From contig NZ_JAFLSB010000029.1 of NCBI RefSeq assembly GCF_022511165.1, forward strand, positions 1 to 18,998: a stretch of DNA of 18,998 nt. The letters run 5' to 3'. This DNA comes from Helicobacter sp. (lineage in GTDB: Bacteria > Campylobacterota > Campylobacteria > Campylobacterales > Helicobacteraceae). The notes under the pieces are model-generated. The model had not been told where the DNA came from and ran no database searches. It worked only from the letters and a program-made list of their open reading frames with translations. Every line of letters starts with the position of its first letter. Position 1 is the first letter of the stretch. Shown here piece after piece: positions 8,383 through 14,409 of this stretch. Both the position numbers and the translations under genes were made by a program.

Positions 8383-9168
8383 CTATGCTCCCTGCAAGAT
8401 TGCACGTGCAAGATTCTCATACGCTATGCTCCCATTAGAGCGACTATCATAGAGCATTATGGGCTTTCCAAAGCTTGGAGATTCTGCGAGTTTTACACTT
8501 CGTGGGACAATGATAAAATCATCTTCATATTTAAAAAGTTCCTTACTAAAATGCTCTTTAAGTTCATCAAATACTTGCCTTGAGAGATTGTGCTGCCCAG
8601 AATACATCGTAGGCAAGAATCCTTTGATGTTTAATCGTGGATTAATCGTGTCCTTAAGGAGTTTAATGGTATTAAGGAGTTGCGCTAACCCCTCAAGTGC
8701 AAAAAATTCGCATTGTATAGGCACAATCACATAATCAGCAGCAGCAAGGGCATTCACGGTAAGTGAGCCAAGAGCAGGAGGAGAATCTATTACAATATAG
8801 TCATATTCTCCCTTTACTTCTTCTATTTTTTTGCTCAAAAGGAGTTCGCGTCCTTTGGCATTATTTTTATTATAAAATTCCTTTTCAATACCCGCTAATC
8901 CAATGTTTGAGGGTGCAAGATCAAGATTTGGAATATCGGTTTTGAGTATAATTTGAGAAAGCTTTTTTGAGCCTGTAAGCACGTGATACATATCAGCTTC
9001 TATTTTATTGCGGCGGATACCAAAACTTGTGGTTGCATTTGCTTGAGGATCATAGTCAATCACAAGCACTCGTTTATTTACAGAGGCTAAAGAAGCTGCA
9101 AGATTTACAGCTGTTGTTGTTTTGCCCACTCCACCTTTTTGGTTAGCTATAGCTATGATTTCACACAT
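8383..9168 (-). CDS. parA: Chromosome-partitioning ATPase ParA (Soj)
   Basis: This 261-residue ParA-family ATPase has a deviant Walker A motif KGGVGKTT at residues 11-18, including the signature first lysine. Walker A' follows in VLVIDYDPQANATTSFGI, and Walker B is in YDYIVIDSPPALGSLT. There is no N-terminal DNA-binding extension, so it is the short chromosomal Soj type. It works with ParB to segregate the origin. The ribosome site TAAGGAG overlaps the birA stop codon, showing tight packing with the upstream gene. Confidence 0.97.
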   Translation of the reverse strand: MCEIIAIANQKGGVGKTTTAVNLAASLASVNKRVLVIDYDPQANATTSFGIRRNKIEADMYHVLTGSKKLSQIILKTDIPNLDLAPSNIGLAGIEKEFYNKNNAKGRELLLSKKIEEVKGEYDYIVIDSPPALGSLTVNALAAADYVIVPIQCEFFALEGLAQLLNTIKLLKDTINPRLNIKGFLPTMYSGQHNLSRQVFDELKEHFSKELFKYEDDFIIVPRSVKLAESPSFGKPIMLYDSRSNGSIAYENLARAILQGA

Positions 9169-9177
9169 AATTTCTCC

Positions 9178-9894
9178 TTATCGTAAGCTATAAATTCTCT
9201 CTCCATTTACATTTAAAGAGCCGTCCTCATTGAGAACAGCATCTTTTAAGTAAATCCGTTTTTGCTCGAGATGAAAAAAAAAGGAATCATTTTTGTGAAA
9301 TTCTAACTTATAAATACTAAAAATCTGCTTCCACGATATAAATTTTTTGAAGCTTTCAAAAAAATCCACTAAAAAGCGCGCAGGCTCGATATTTGCGCTT
9401 ACAGATTCTTCTAATGTAGCGTATTGTGGCTGATAGGAAGAGGTAAGGGGAGAGTAGAGATTGATACCTATCCCACATATAAGGCTATTATGCACTTTTT
9501 GGACAAGAATCCCACCGATTTTCTCCCCTTGTATATATAAATCGTTGGGGTATTTGAGCCACACCTGTGAGCCAAGTGAGCCAAGAAACTCGCGCATTAT
9601 TACACCAAAAAAAATTGAGCTTGATTCTATTTTTAAATCTTGTGGTAGGTTTTCTAAGGGTAGGGCAAAGGAAAAGAGCATTGCTTTTGGCACACTCTCC
9701 CATTGATTTCCCCTGCTTCCTATGGCATTGCTTTGTGTTTTTGCGTGAATACAAAAAGGTGCATTTAAAGTATAAGTTTTAATAGCATCTGTGGCATAAA
9801 TTTGCGTAGAAGGCAATGTATCAAAATGATACACACGTGATTGGAGCAGAGCAATAAAGTTAGGATTAAATCCTGTTGTGTTAGATTCTAACAT
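9178..9894 (-). CDS. birA: Biotin-[acetyl-CoA-carboxylase] ligase, monofunctional
   Basis: This 238-residue enzyme activates biotin with ATP and attaches it to the biotin carboxyl carrier protein. The biotin/adenylate loop appears as GSRGNQW (59-65, usually GRGRxGRxW), followed by KYPNDLYI (114-121), KIGGILVQ and GIGINL (141-146). It lacks the N-terminal helix-turn-helix of E. coli BirA, so it should not act as a repressor. The ATG at 9894 overlaps the fmt end by 7 nt. An A9 run on the plus strand (9274-9282, FFF codons) is a possible slippage site, but the frame is intact. Confidence 0.9.
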   Translation of the reverse strand: MLESNTTGFNPNFIALLQSRVYHFDTLPSTQIYATDAIKTYTLNAPFCIHAKTQSNAIGSRGNQWESVPKAMLFSFALPLENLPQDLKIESSSIFFGVIMREFLGSLGSQVWLKYPNDLYIQGEKIGGILVQKVHNSLICGIGINLYSPLTSSYQPQYATLEESVSANIEPARFLVDFFESFKKFISWKQIFSIYKLEFHKNDSFFFHLEQKRIYLKDAVLNEDGSLNVNGERIYSLR

Positions 9895-10802
9895 AGCACA
9901 TCGCCTTTTTTAAGATGCTTGCCCCGCACATATATTGTTGCTTCAAGCTTATTTTTTCCCTCTTGTTGCAATGCACCAATGCGTAGAGTTCCCTGCCCAC
10001 AGCCAATAATAATCCCTTGGGCTTCAATCTCAAGAATCTCCCCCGCATTGTACGTATTACAAGATTCTATAAGTAATACATCAAAGAGTTTGAGTATGTA
10101 GCCTTTTGGGCTGTGGATAAAGATATGAGGCCATTCACAATAGGCTAAATACTTTCTATATACATCTTGTGCAGAATCTAAATTCACTTCCCCATCAGTT
10201 TTTTTGACTTTTTTACAATAGCTTGCGTTGGCATCAATTTGTTTTAAAGGGACAATTTCATCTAAATGTGTTAGCACATAGAGCGCGAGTTTTGCTCCAA
10301 TGCGAGAGAGTTGCAAAGAAAGTTCAGTAATATTTTGCTGCGTATTTTGCAGATAAGATATTCCTAAAATTTCTCCCTTATCAAGCTCCTCATTCATTTT
10401 CATTGCACTGATACCAAAATATGGACTTTGAGAGAGAATCATCTGTTGCAAGGGACTCGCACCACGCCAAGAAGGTAAAATAGAAGCGTGGATATTCACA
10501 CAAGGGGCAATATCTAAAAATGCTTGAGGCAAAATCTTCCCATAAGCAACCACAAGTATCACATCAGGCTTTAGGGCTTGAATGTGGGCGATAAAGGATT
10601 CTTCAATCTTGTGTGGCTGCAGAATATCTATGCCCATTGGGGCAAGTTTTGTTTTTGTATGAGGAGGTTTTAGCTCTTTGCTGCGTCCAAATGGCTTATC
10701 GGGTTGAGCAATAAGGCAAGCAATCTCAAATTGCCCACTTTCGATGATAGGCATAAAAATAGCTGATGCAAATGCAGGTGTCCCAGCAAGGATAAGTGTC
10801 AT
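9888..10802 (-). CDS. fmt: Methionyl-tRNA formyltransferase
   Basis: The enzyme formylates initiator Met-tRNA using 10-formyl-tetrahydrofolate. The N-terminus MTLILAGTPAFA is the family opening. The substrate loop QPDKPFGR is at about 33-40. The catalytic stretch NIHASILPSWRGASPLQQ (about 103-120) contains the catalytic Asn103 and His105, and the Asp of MNEELDKGE is near 141. The frame extends to an ATG at 10838, but the start at 10802 fits the family and forms an ATGA overlap with the proB stop. The product is 304 aa, including the C-terminal tRNA-binding domain (about 205-304). Confidence 0.95.
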   Translation of the reverse strand: MTLILAGTPAFASAIFMPIIESGQFEIACLIAQPDKPFGRSKELKPPHTKTKLAPMGIDILQPHKIEESFIAHIQALKPDVILVVAYGKILPQAFLDIAPCVNIHASILPSWRGASPLQQMILSQSPYFGISAMKMNEELDKGEILGISYLQNTQQNITELSLQLSRIGAKLALYVLTHLDEIVPLKQIDANASYCKKVKKTDGEVNLDSAQDVYRKYLAYCEWPHIFIHSPKGYILKLFDVLLIESCNTYNAGEILEIEAQGIIIGCGQGTLRIGALQQEGKNKLEATIYVRGKHLKKGDVLC

Positions 10803-11593
10803 ATAAGAGCCTCTATGCCTTGAGAATCTAAAGGGCAAAAAAGTGTGCCAGAAGTGTGTGATTTATGCAAAAGAAAATCTCTAAGCACATTGAGCTTGCG
10901 TCCGTGGCTTAAAAACATCATACATTGATGTTGGAGCAAAAAATCTGCTGCCATAAGTTTAGTAACAATCCCTCCTGTGGCAAAATTTCCGTGTGGGCTG
11001 TGAATTTGCTCCAGTGCGTGAGGAGGAATAGAATGCATTTTTGTAAGAATCTTTGCATCGGCGTGATGATGAGGATTCTTATCAAAATAACCATCAATAT
11101 CACTTAAAATCACAAGGAGCTTCGCGCCAAAATAATGCGCCACATACGCACCTAGCCTATCATTATCTCCAAATACAATTTCATCTGTGGCGATAGTATC
11201 ATTTTCATTAATAATAGGAAGCACATTATGGGCTAAAAGCGTATCAATCGTGTTTTTTGCATAATCTGTGTGTCTGCGTGAATCAAAATCGCGCCATACA
11301 AGTAAAACTTGCGCAATAACAATATCATATTGAGTAAAGGCATTACGATAAGATTCCATAAGCAAGGGTTGTCCAATGCTTGCTAGAGCTTGTTTATTTT
11401 GCAATACGCTTCTATCAATATGGAGGGCAGTATGTCCACTTGCTACCGCTCCAGAGCTTACTAGAATCACATCATATTTGACTTTTAGCTCACTAATAAT
11501 TTCCGCAAGTGCTTGAATCTGCGCTTTGTCGATTATTTTTCCATTGCAGAGATTTGAACTGCCAACTTTTAGAACAATACGTGGTTTTTGCAT
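10799..11593 (-). CDS. proB: Glutamate 5-kinase, short form without PUA domain
   Basis: This enzyme carries out the first step of proline synthesis, phosphorylating glutamate with ATP. The amino-acid-kinase fold is seen in KVGSSNL (9-15), VLVSSGAVASG (about 43-53), INENDTI (128-134), FGDNDRLGAYVA (141-152) and LSDIDGYFDKNP (163-174). At 264 aa it ends after the kinase domain and lacks the C-terminal PUA domain of the E. coli enzyme (367 aa), as in Campylobacter. AAAGGA lies 10 nt before the ATG. It is the first gene of the long minus-strand train and follows a likely promoter. proA is not in this window. Confidence 0.95.
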   Translation of the reverse strand: MQKPRIVLKVGSSNLCNGKIIDKAQIQALAEIISELKVKYDVILVSSGAVASGHTALHIDRSVLQNKQALASIGQPLLMESYRNAFTQYDIVIAQVLLVWRDFDSRRHTDYAKNTIDTLLAHNVLPIINENDTIATDEIVFGDNDRLGAYVAHYFGAKLLVILSDIDGYFDKNPHHHADAKILTKMHSIPPHALEQIHSPHGNFATGGIVTKLMAADFLLQHQCMMFLSHGRKLNVLRDFLLHKSHTSGTLFCPLDSQGIEALI

Positions 11594-11671
11594 TTAAAGA
11601 ATCCTTTATTTACGCATATTTGCGCTAAGATATTTTAGTTTTACTTAATTTACGCAGATTTAAAAAAGCGC

Positions 11672-11677
11672 ATTATA
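11672..11677 (-). promoter_or_regulatory. Probable proB operon promoter (-10 box)
   Basis: The minus strand reads TATAAT, a perfect sigma-70 -10 box, within CAAGAATATAATGCGC. Transcription would begin near 11665, giving a leader of about 72 nt before the proB ATG. No clear -35 hexamer is seen, which is common in Helicobacter promoters. It is the best promoter candidate for the whole proB-to-tolA train. Confidence 0.55.
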
Positions 11678-11911
11678 TTCTTGTAACACTCTTAACTCGC
11701 TTAAAAACTGCAAGCCTTTTATTTGAGGGGGGCTTTAGAATAAGAGACAAAGCACAAAAACTAGAATCTAAAAAATATTAAAGCTTTAGCATTTACATTT
11801 TTATCTTGCAAAACTTCCTATCTTACCTTAATTGATTTGACTACCAATGGAAAAGAATCTAGATTCTAAAAATAGATTCTCAAAACTCCAAAAAAATCTA
11901 TCCTAAGATTC

Positions 11912-11990
11912 CTAGAATCTCCTTGTAATATAAGGTATATCCTTATATTACAATAAAATCAATGATACACGCAGTGTAATACCTTAGAAG
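11912..11990 (+). repeat. Two-hairpin intergenic repeat, copy A
   Basis: The element starts CTAGAATCTC. It is followed by a perfect 13-bp hairpin (arms TTGTAATATAAGG 11923-11935 and CCTTATATTACAA 11941-11953, 5-nt loop), a 12-nt linker, a second hairpin (TACAC 11966-11970, loop GCA, GTGTA 11974-11978) and the tail ATACCTTAGAAG. The same layout occurs at 18922-18998 with sequence changes that keep the pairings. Whether it acts as RNA or as DNA is unknown. Confidence 0.7.
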
Positions 11991-12012
11991 CGTTGTAGGG
12001 GTGAGGGATTTT

Positions 12013-12056
12013 TAAGGGGGAGGGAGCGACTTCGCAATTTAAGCCCCTCCCCCTTA
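12013..12056. repeat. GC-rich 12-bp hairpin (GGGGGAGGG stem)
   Basis: TAAGGGGGAGGG (12013-12024) pairs perfectly with CCCTCCCCCTTA (12045-12056) across a 20-nt loop that can form a small GCG/CGC stem (12026-12028 with 12033-12035). It stands out in AT-rich surroundings. Neither strand is followed by a clear U-run, so a simple intrinsic terminator is not supported. It lies directly downstream of hairpin repeat copy A and may be part of the same larger element. Confidence 0.65.
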
Positions 12057-12140
12057 TAGAAAGAATCTAGTAAAATAAGCTTAGAATCTAGAATCTCTTT
12101 TGTTTTGATTATAGATTCTTTGTTTTTCTTTCTTTTTAAA

Positions 12141-12226
12141 TTTCTCGCCGCGTCTGTTGATGGTAAAATTGATGAAGGTAAAGGTGGGAGTGCCTCCCTG
12201 ATTACTAAAGAAACTTTGTTTTGAAG
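12141..12226. repeat. Conserved-looking block of about 85 bp with small hairpin; no start codon in frame
   Basis: The block is less AT-rich than its flanks and contains GGGAG (12186-12190) pairing with CTCCC (12194-12198). It is open in one plus-strand frame, ending at a TGA in TTGTTTTGAAG with the peptide VDGKIDEGKGGSASLITKE, and in two minus-strand frames. None has a suitable start codon or ribosome site. It is bracketed by two 10-bp inverted repeats made of AGAATCT arms. It could be a dispersed intergenic repeat unit or the remnant of a gene. I do not recognise a protein family. Confidence 0.4.
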
Positions 12227-12347
12227 TTTAGAATCTAAGCTTATGTTTTTTAGATTCTAAGAATTTCTTTTTGAATCTTTATGTTTTAGAATCTTCAAAT
12301 CAAAATCTACTCTAAGATACTTTTATAGGGGTATTTTCTAAGAATCT

Positions 12348-12734
12348 TTAGGCACAAAACACCACAGCGATAGCAAATCCGCCATCGTGGCTAATGCTAA
12401 GCGAAATATGATTGAGGGCAAAATATTTCATTTTTTCATCACTCAAACACAAAAGGGGAGCATTTTTATCATTTTTGCTAAGATGTATATCTAAGAATCC
12501 TAGCTCCCTGCTAATACCCACACCCAATGCCTTTGAACACGCTTCTTTTGCTGCCCAAAACCCGGCTATGCGTGTGATATTCACATCTTGCGCATTAAAT
12601 GCTTCAAATGTGGAAGAGCTTTTCATACAGAGTGCGATTTCCTCCTCACACAAAAACCGCCTTAATCCCTTTATGCCAAATCTCTCCACAAAATTGCGCA
12701 TACGCGCGATACTCACAATATCAATGCCTATCAA
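12348..12734 (-). CDS. acpS: Holo-[acyl-carrier-protein] synthase
   Basis: The enzyme transfers 4'-phosphopantetheine from CoA to apo-ACP, activating fatty-acid synthesis. Its 128 aa is the normal length. The two metal-binding signatures are visible: GIDIVSI near the N-terminus (Asp5) and FWAAKEACSKALG (Glu64), and the C-terminus has the HISLSISHDGGFAIAVV strand pair. The ATG lies one base after the fliL stop. The same fliL-acpS neighbourhood occurs in H. pylori, as I recall. It is the last gene of the Region 3 train; no clear terminator follows. Confidence 0.95.
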   Translation of the reverse strand: MIGIDIVSIARMRNFVERFGIKGLRRFLCEEEIALCMKSSSTFEAFNAQDVNITRIAGFWAAKEACSKALGVGISRELGFLDIHLSKNDKNAPLLCLSDEKMKYFALNHISLSISHDGGFAIAVVFCA

Positions 12735-12735
12735 T

Positions 12736-13338
12736 CTAGCTCACTACAAACTCAACAAAGAATATATCACTCACTTGCCCATCAATAAGGTATTCATTAA
12801 TGCGTTTGACAATCTCATCTTTAACACGATTTTTTCCCTTTGTAGATGACACATCTTCAAGAGATTTAGAAGAGAGAATCTCAATAATCGTATCTTTAAC
12901 CAAGGGTAATTTTTTATCAAGCTCGGCTTGTGTAGCTTTTGCTTTTGCCTCATCTTTATCAAGCTCAAGTTGCACACTTGTCTTAAGATATCTCTTGCCT
13001 GTTTGTGTCATTAGATTAACCGTGAAGTCAATTGGACCTTCTGCAGGATAGATAAGACCGGGTGCAAACTTATCAGTGCTACGCACAGAGACGGTATTAC
13101 CCACGATAATCTTAGATGCTTGTTGTGATGCTTGGGGAGATTGAGTTTGCACTTGCTGTGGAGCTTCTTGCTCGTGCTTTTCCTCTTCATCGTGTCCGCC
13201 CATCATCATCATTGCCACCACGATACCCACCAAGAGTAAAAGCACTACAACAATACCAATAACAACAAATAAGATTGCTTTGCTTTTTTTCTCTCCGCCA
13301 CTTTCTGCTGCTGCTTGTTTTTCTTCTGTTTCTGCCAT
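12736..13338 (-). CDS. fliL: Flagellar basal-body-associated protein FliL
   Basis: The 200-residue protein has a short cytoplasmic N-terminus, one membrane helix (about residues 20-46, ending in a run of four Met), a Glu/Gln/His-rich linker (about 49-75) and a C-terminal FliL domain (about 76-200). The domain has the usual pattern YLKTSVQLELD, then a helical part, then DGQVSDIFFVEFVVS at the end. FliL surrounds the stator units of the flagellar motor and supports torque or stator stability. The ribosome site AAAGGA overlaps the end of rsmD. Confidence 0.92.
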   Translation of the reverse strand: MAETEEKQAAAESGGEKKSKAILFVVIGIVVVLLLLVGIVVAMMMMGGHDEEEKHEQEAPQQVQTQSPQASQQASKIIVGNTVSVRSTDKFAPGLIYPAEGPIDFTVNLMTQTGKRYLKTSVQLELDKDEAKAKATQAELDKKLPLVKDTIIEILSSKSLEDVSSTKGKNRVKDEIVKRINEYLIDGQVSDIFFVEFVVS

Positions 13339-13339
13339 T

Positions 13340-13933
13340 TTAATCCTTTAGTCTATAATAAGTCAGTGTGCTTTTACCAAACTGACGCGTTTTGAGTTGT
13401 CTATATCTCCCAATGGTAAGAGGCATATTATACTCACTCCAATGCTCAAAAGCAACTAAAGTGATATTATTTTCACTCCCTTTGCTAAAATTGCGTATTT
13501 TTGTGATAAGTCGCTCATAAATATCAGCTTGACCTGCTCGTATGCAAAAAGGTGGATCAAGATATAAAATCACTCGAGAATCTTGGACAATAAAACTCTG
13601 CAAGTGTTGAGAAAAAAAATCGGCATTCACACTATAAAATTGTAGTTTTGGCTCTCTTTTATGCACGAGGGCGAGATTGCGCTCTAAAATCCTATAAGCT
13701 TTCGTGTCAATCTCATAAAAGATTGCTTTGTGCGCCCCACGCGAGAGAGCTTCAATGCCCATTGAGCCGCAGCCACCAAAGGCTTCAATAAACACACTCC
13801 CTACTACCTCCGCCCCCAAAGTATCAAAAAACGACCCGCGCACGATAGATTTTGTAGGGCGCGTATTTTTATCAGGATTAAAGATGAGCTGAAGATGCTT
13901 GAGTTTCCCTGCTTGGATAGAAAAATGCGCCAT
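13340..13933 (-). CDS. rsmD: 16S rRNA (guanine-N2) methyltransferase RsmD family
   Basis: This 197-residue SAM-dependent methyltransferase has the RsmD opening KNTRPTKSIVRGSFFDTL (about 22-39), motif I in EAFGGCGSMGIEALSRGA (about 50-67), the acidic ribose-binding residue in FYEID, and the catalytic DPPF motif at 126-129. The family methylates G966 of 16S rRNA (E. coli numbering). The gene is 18 nt downstream of the unrecognised gene and abuts fliL. An A8 run occurs at 13612-13619, in frame. Confidence 0.92.
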   Translation of the reverse strand: MAHFSIQAGKLKHLQLIFNPDKNTRPTKSIVRGSFFDTLGAEVVGSVFIEAFGGCGSMGIEALSRGAHKAIFYEIDTKAYRILERNLALVHKREPKLQFYSVNADFFSQHLQSFIVQDSRVILYLDPPFCIRAGQADIYERLITKIRNFSKGSENNITLVAFEHWSEYNMPLTIGRYRQLKTRQFGKSTLTYYRLKD

Positions 13934-13951
13934 TTATGAGTTTAGCTTGTT

Positions 13952-14368
13952 TTATTGTGTCTTAAGCAAAGCAATAATTTTTTGGGCAAGTTCTTTTGTA
14001 TGCTCCTCACAGAGTGCATAAATGCGAGATTCTAAATCATCTCCTTTATGTGCATATACAGGTGGCTGCATAGGAGGAGAAAAAGGCTCAAATTGTGGGG
14101 CTTGATTTAAAGATTCTGCTTTTTTGGAGCTGTATTGAATCTTCTCATAAAACGCACGCAAATCTTCACTTAGACTCTGTGCATTAAAAGGCTTTTTGAT
14201 ATGCGAATAGGCTTCATCAATAACAAGGCATAAGGGCTTATTGCTTTGTTTTTTTTCATCATCAGTAATCACAAAATCACATTCTTCTTCACTCACAAGC
14301 ATATTTTTCAAAAAAAACTCAAGGCTACTTTGCACCAATGGCGACTGACACGATAAAGCAATTTTCAT
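13952..14368 (-). CDS. Conserved-looking hypothetical protein (138 aa)
   Basis: I do not recognise this gene. It has a good ribosome site (AAGGAG 6 nt before the ATG) and sits in line with priA and rsmD, so it is very likely real. The N-terminal part (1-75) alternates strands and helices: a MKIALSC strand, an acidic DFVITDDEKK stretch, a LCLVIDEA strand and an IKKPF segment. The order strand, acidic loop, strand ending in Asp, and Lys-Pro is faintly reminiscent of a degenerate response-regulator receiver fold. A Pro-rich linker follows (QFEPFSPPMQPPVYAH, about 92-107), then a C-terminal helix (ESRIYALCEEHTKELAQKIIALL). No membrane segment or signal peptide is visible. It is probably cytoplasmic. 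Confidence 0.75.
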   Translation of the reverse strand: MKIALSCQSPLVQSSLEFFLKNMLVSEEECDFVITDDEKKQSNKPLCLVIDEAYSHIKKPFNAQSLSEDLRAFYEKIQYSSKKAESLNQAPQFEPFSPPMQPPVYAHKGDDLESRIYALCEEHTKELAQKIIALLKTQ

Positions 14369-14409
14369 CTCACACTCCTTATTTTCTCCTAAAGATTATA
14401 ACGCATTGC

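Larger units (their letters stand above)
11763..12347. repeat. AGAATCT/AGATTCT motif cluster in a gene-free region
   Basis: The 754-bp gap between acpS and proB holds no credible gene. Counting by eye, AGAATCT starts at 11763, 11854, 11914, 12062, 12083, 12090, 12230, 12288 and 12341. The reverse form AGATTCT starts at 11861, 11874, 12113 and 12252. Several are paired as inverted repeats: a perfect 14-bp palindrome at 11854-11867; 6-bp arms at 11906-11911 and 11915-11920; 10-bp arms at 12060-12069 and 12112-12121; and 10-bp arms at 12228-12237 and 12251-12260. The motif seems common in enterohepatic Helicobacter intergenic DNA, but its role is unknown to me. Confidence 0.75.

Noticed and set aside
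7505..9168. A parS site near parAB
   Set aside because: I found no palindrome resembling TGTTTCACGTGAAACA in the window. Isolated matches such as GGTGAAACG inside uvrB are not palindromic.
10803..10838. Upstream ATG of fmt adding twelve codons
   Set aside because: The extension overlaps proB, lacks family similarity and would place the conserved MTLILAGTP start internally.
11719..11740. Hairpin AAGCC/GGCTT with a G6 run before proB as an attenuator
   Set aside because: The stem is only 5 bp with a long loop, and the run of T after it on the minus strand is displaced. It also lies upstream of the proposed start site.
12013..12056. Intrinsic terminator for the acpS train
   Set aside because: The stem is strong, but it is not followed by a U-run on the minus strand and lies about 290 nt beyond the acpS stop.
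11991..12060. tRNA or other classical RNA gene around the GC-rich hairpin
   Set aside because: There is no cloverleaf, no TTCGA T-loop consensus and no CCA end. It is a single long stem with a small inner stem.
11763..12347. CRISPR-like array made of AGAATCT repeats
   Set aside because: The unit is only 7 bp, spacing is irregular and both orientations occur. No cas gene is nearby.
14310..14317. A8 tracts in the hypothetical gene, rsmD, uvrB and others as phase-variation switches
   Set aside because: Such short tracts are common in this AT-rich genome and all frames are intact. There is no surface-structure gene here.
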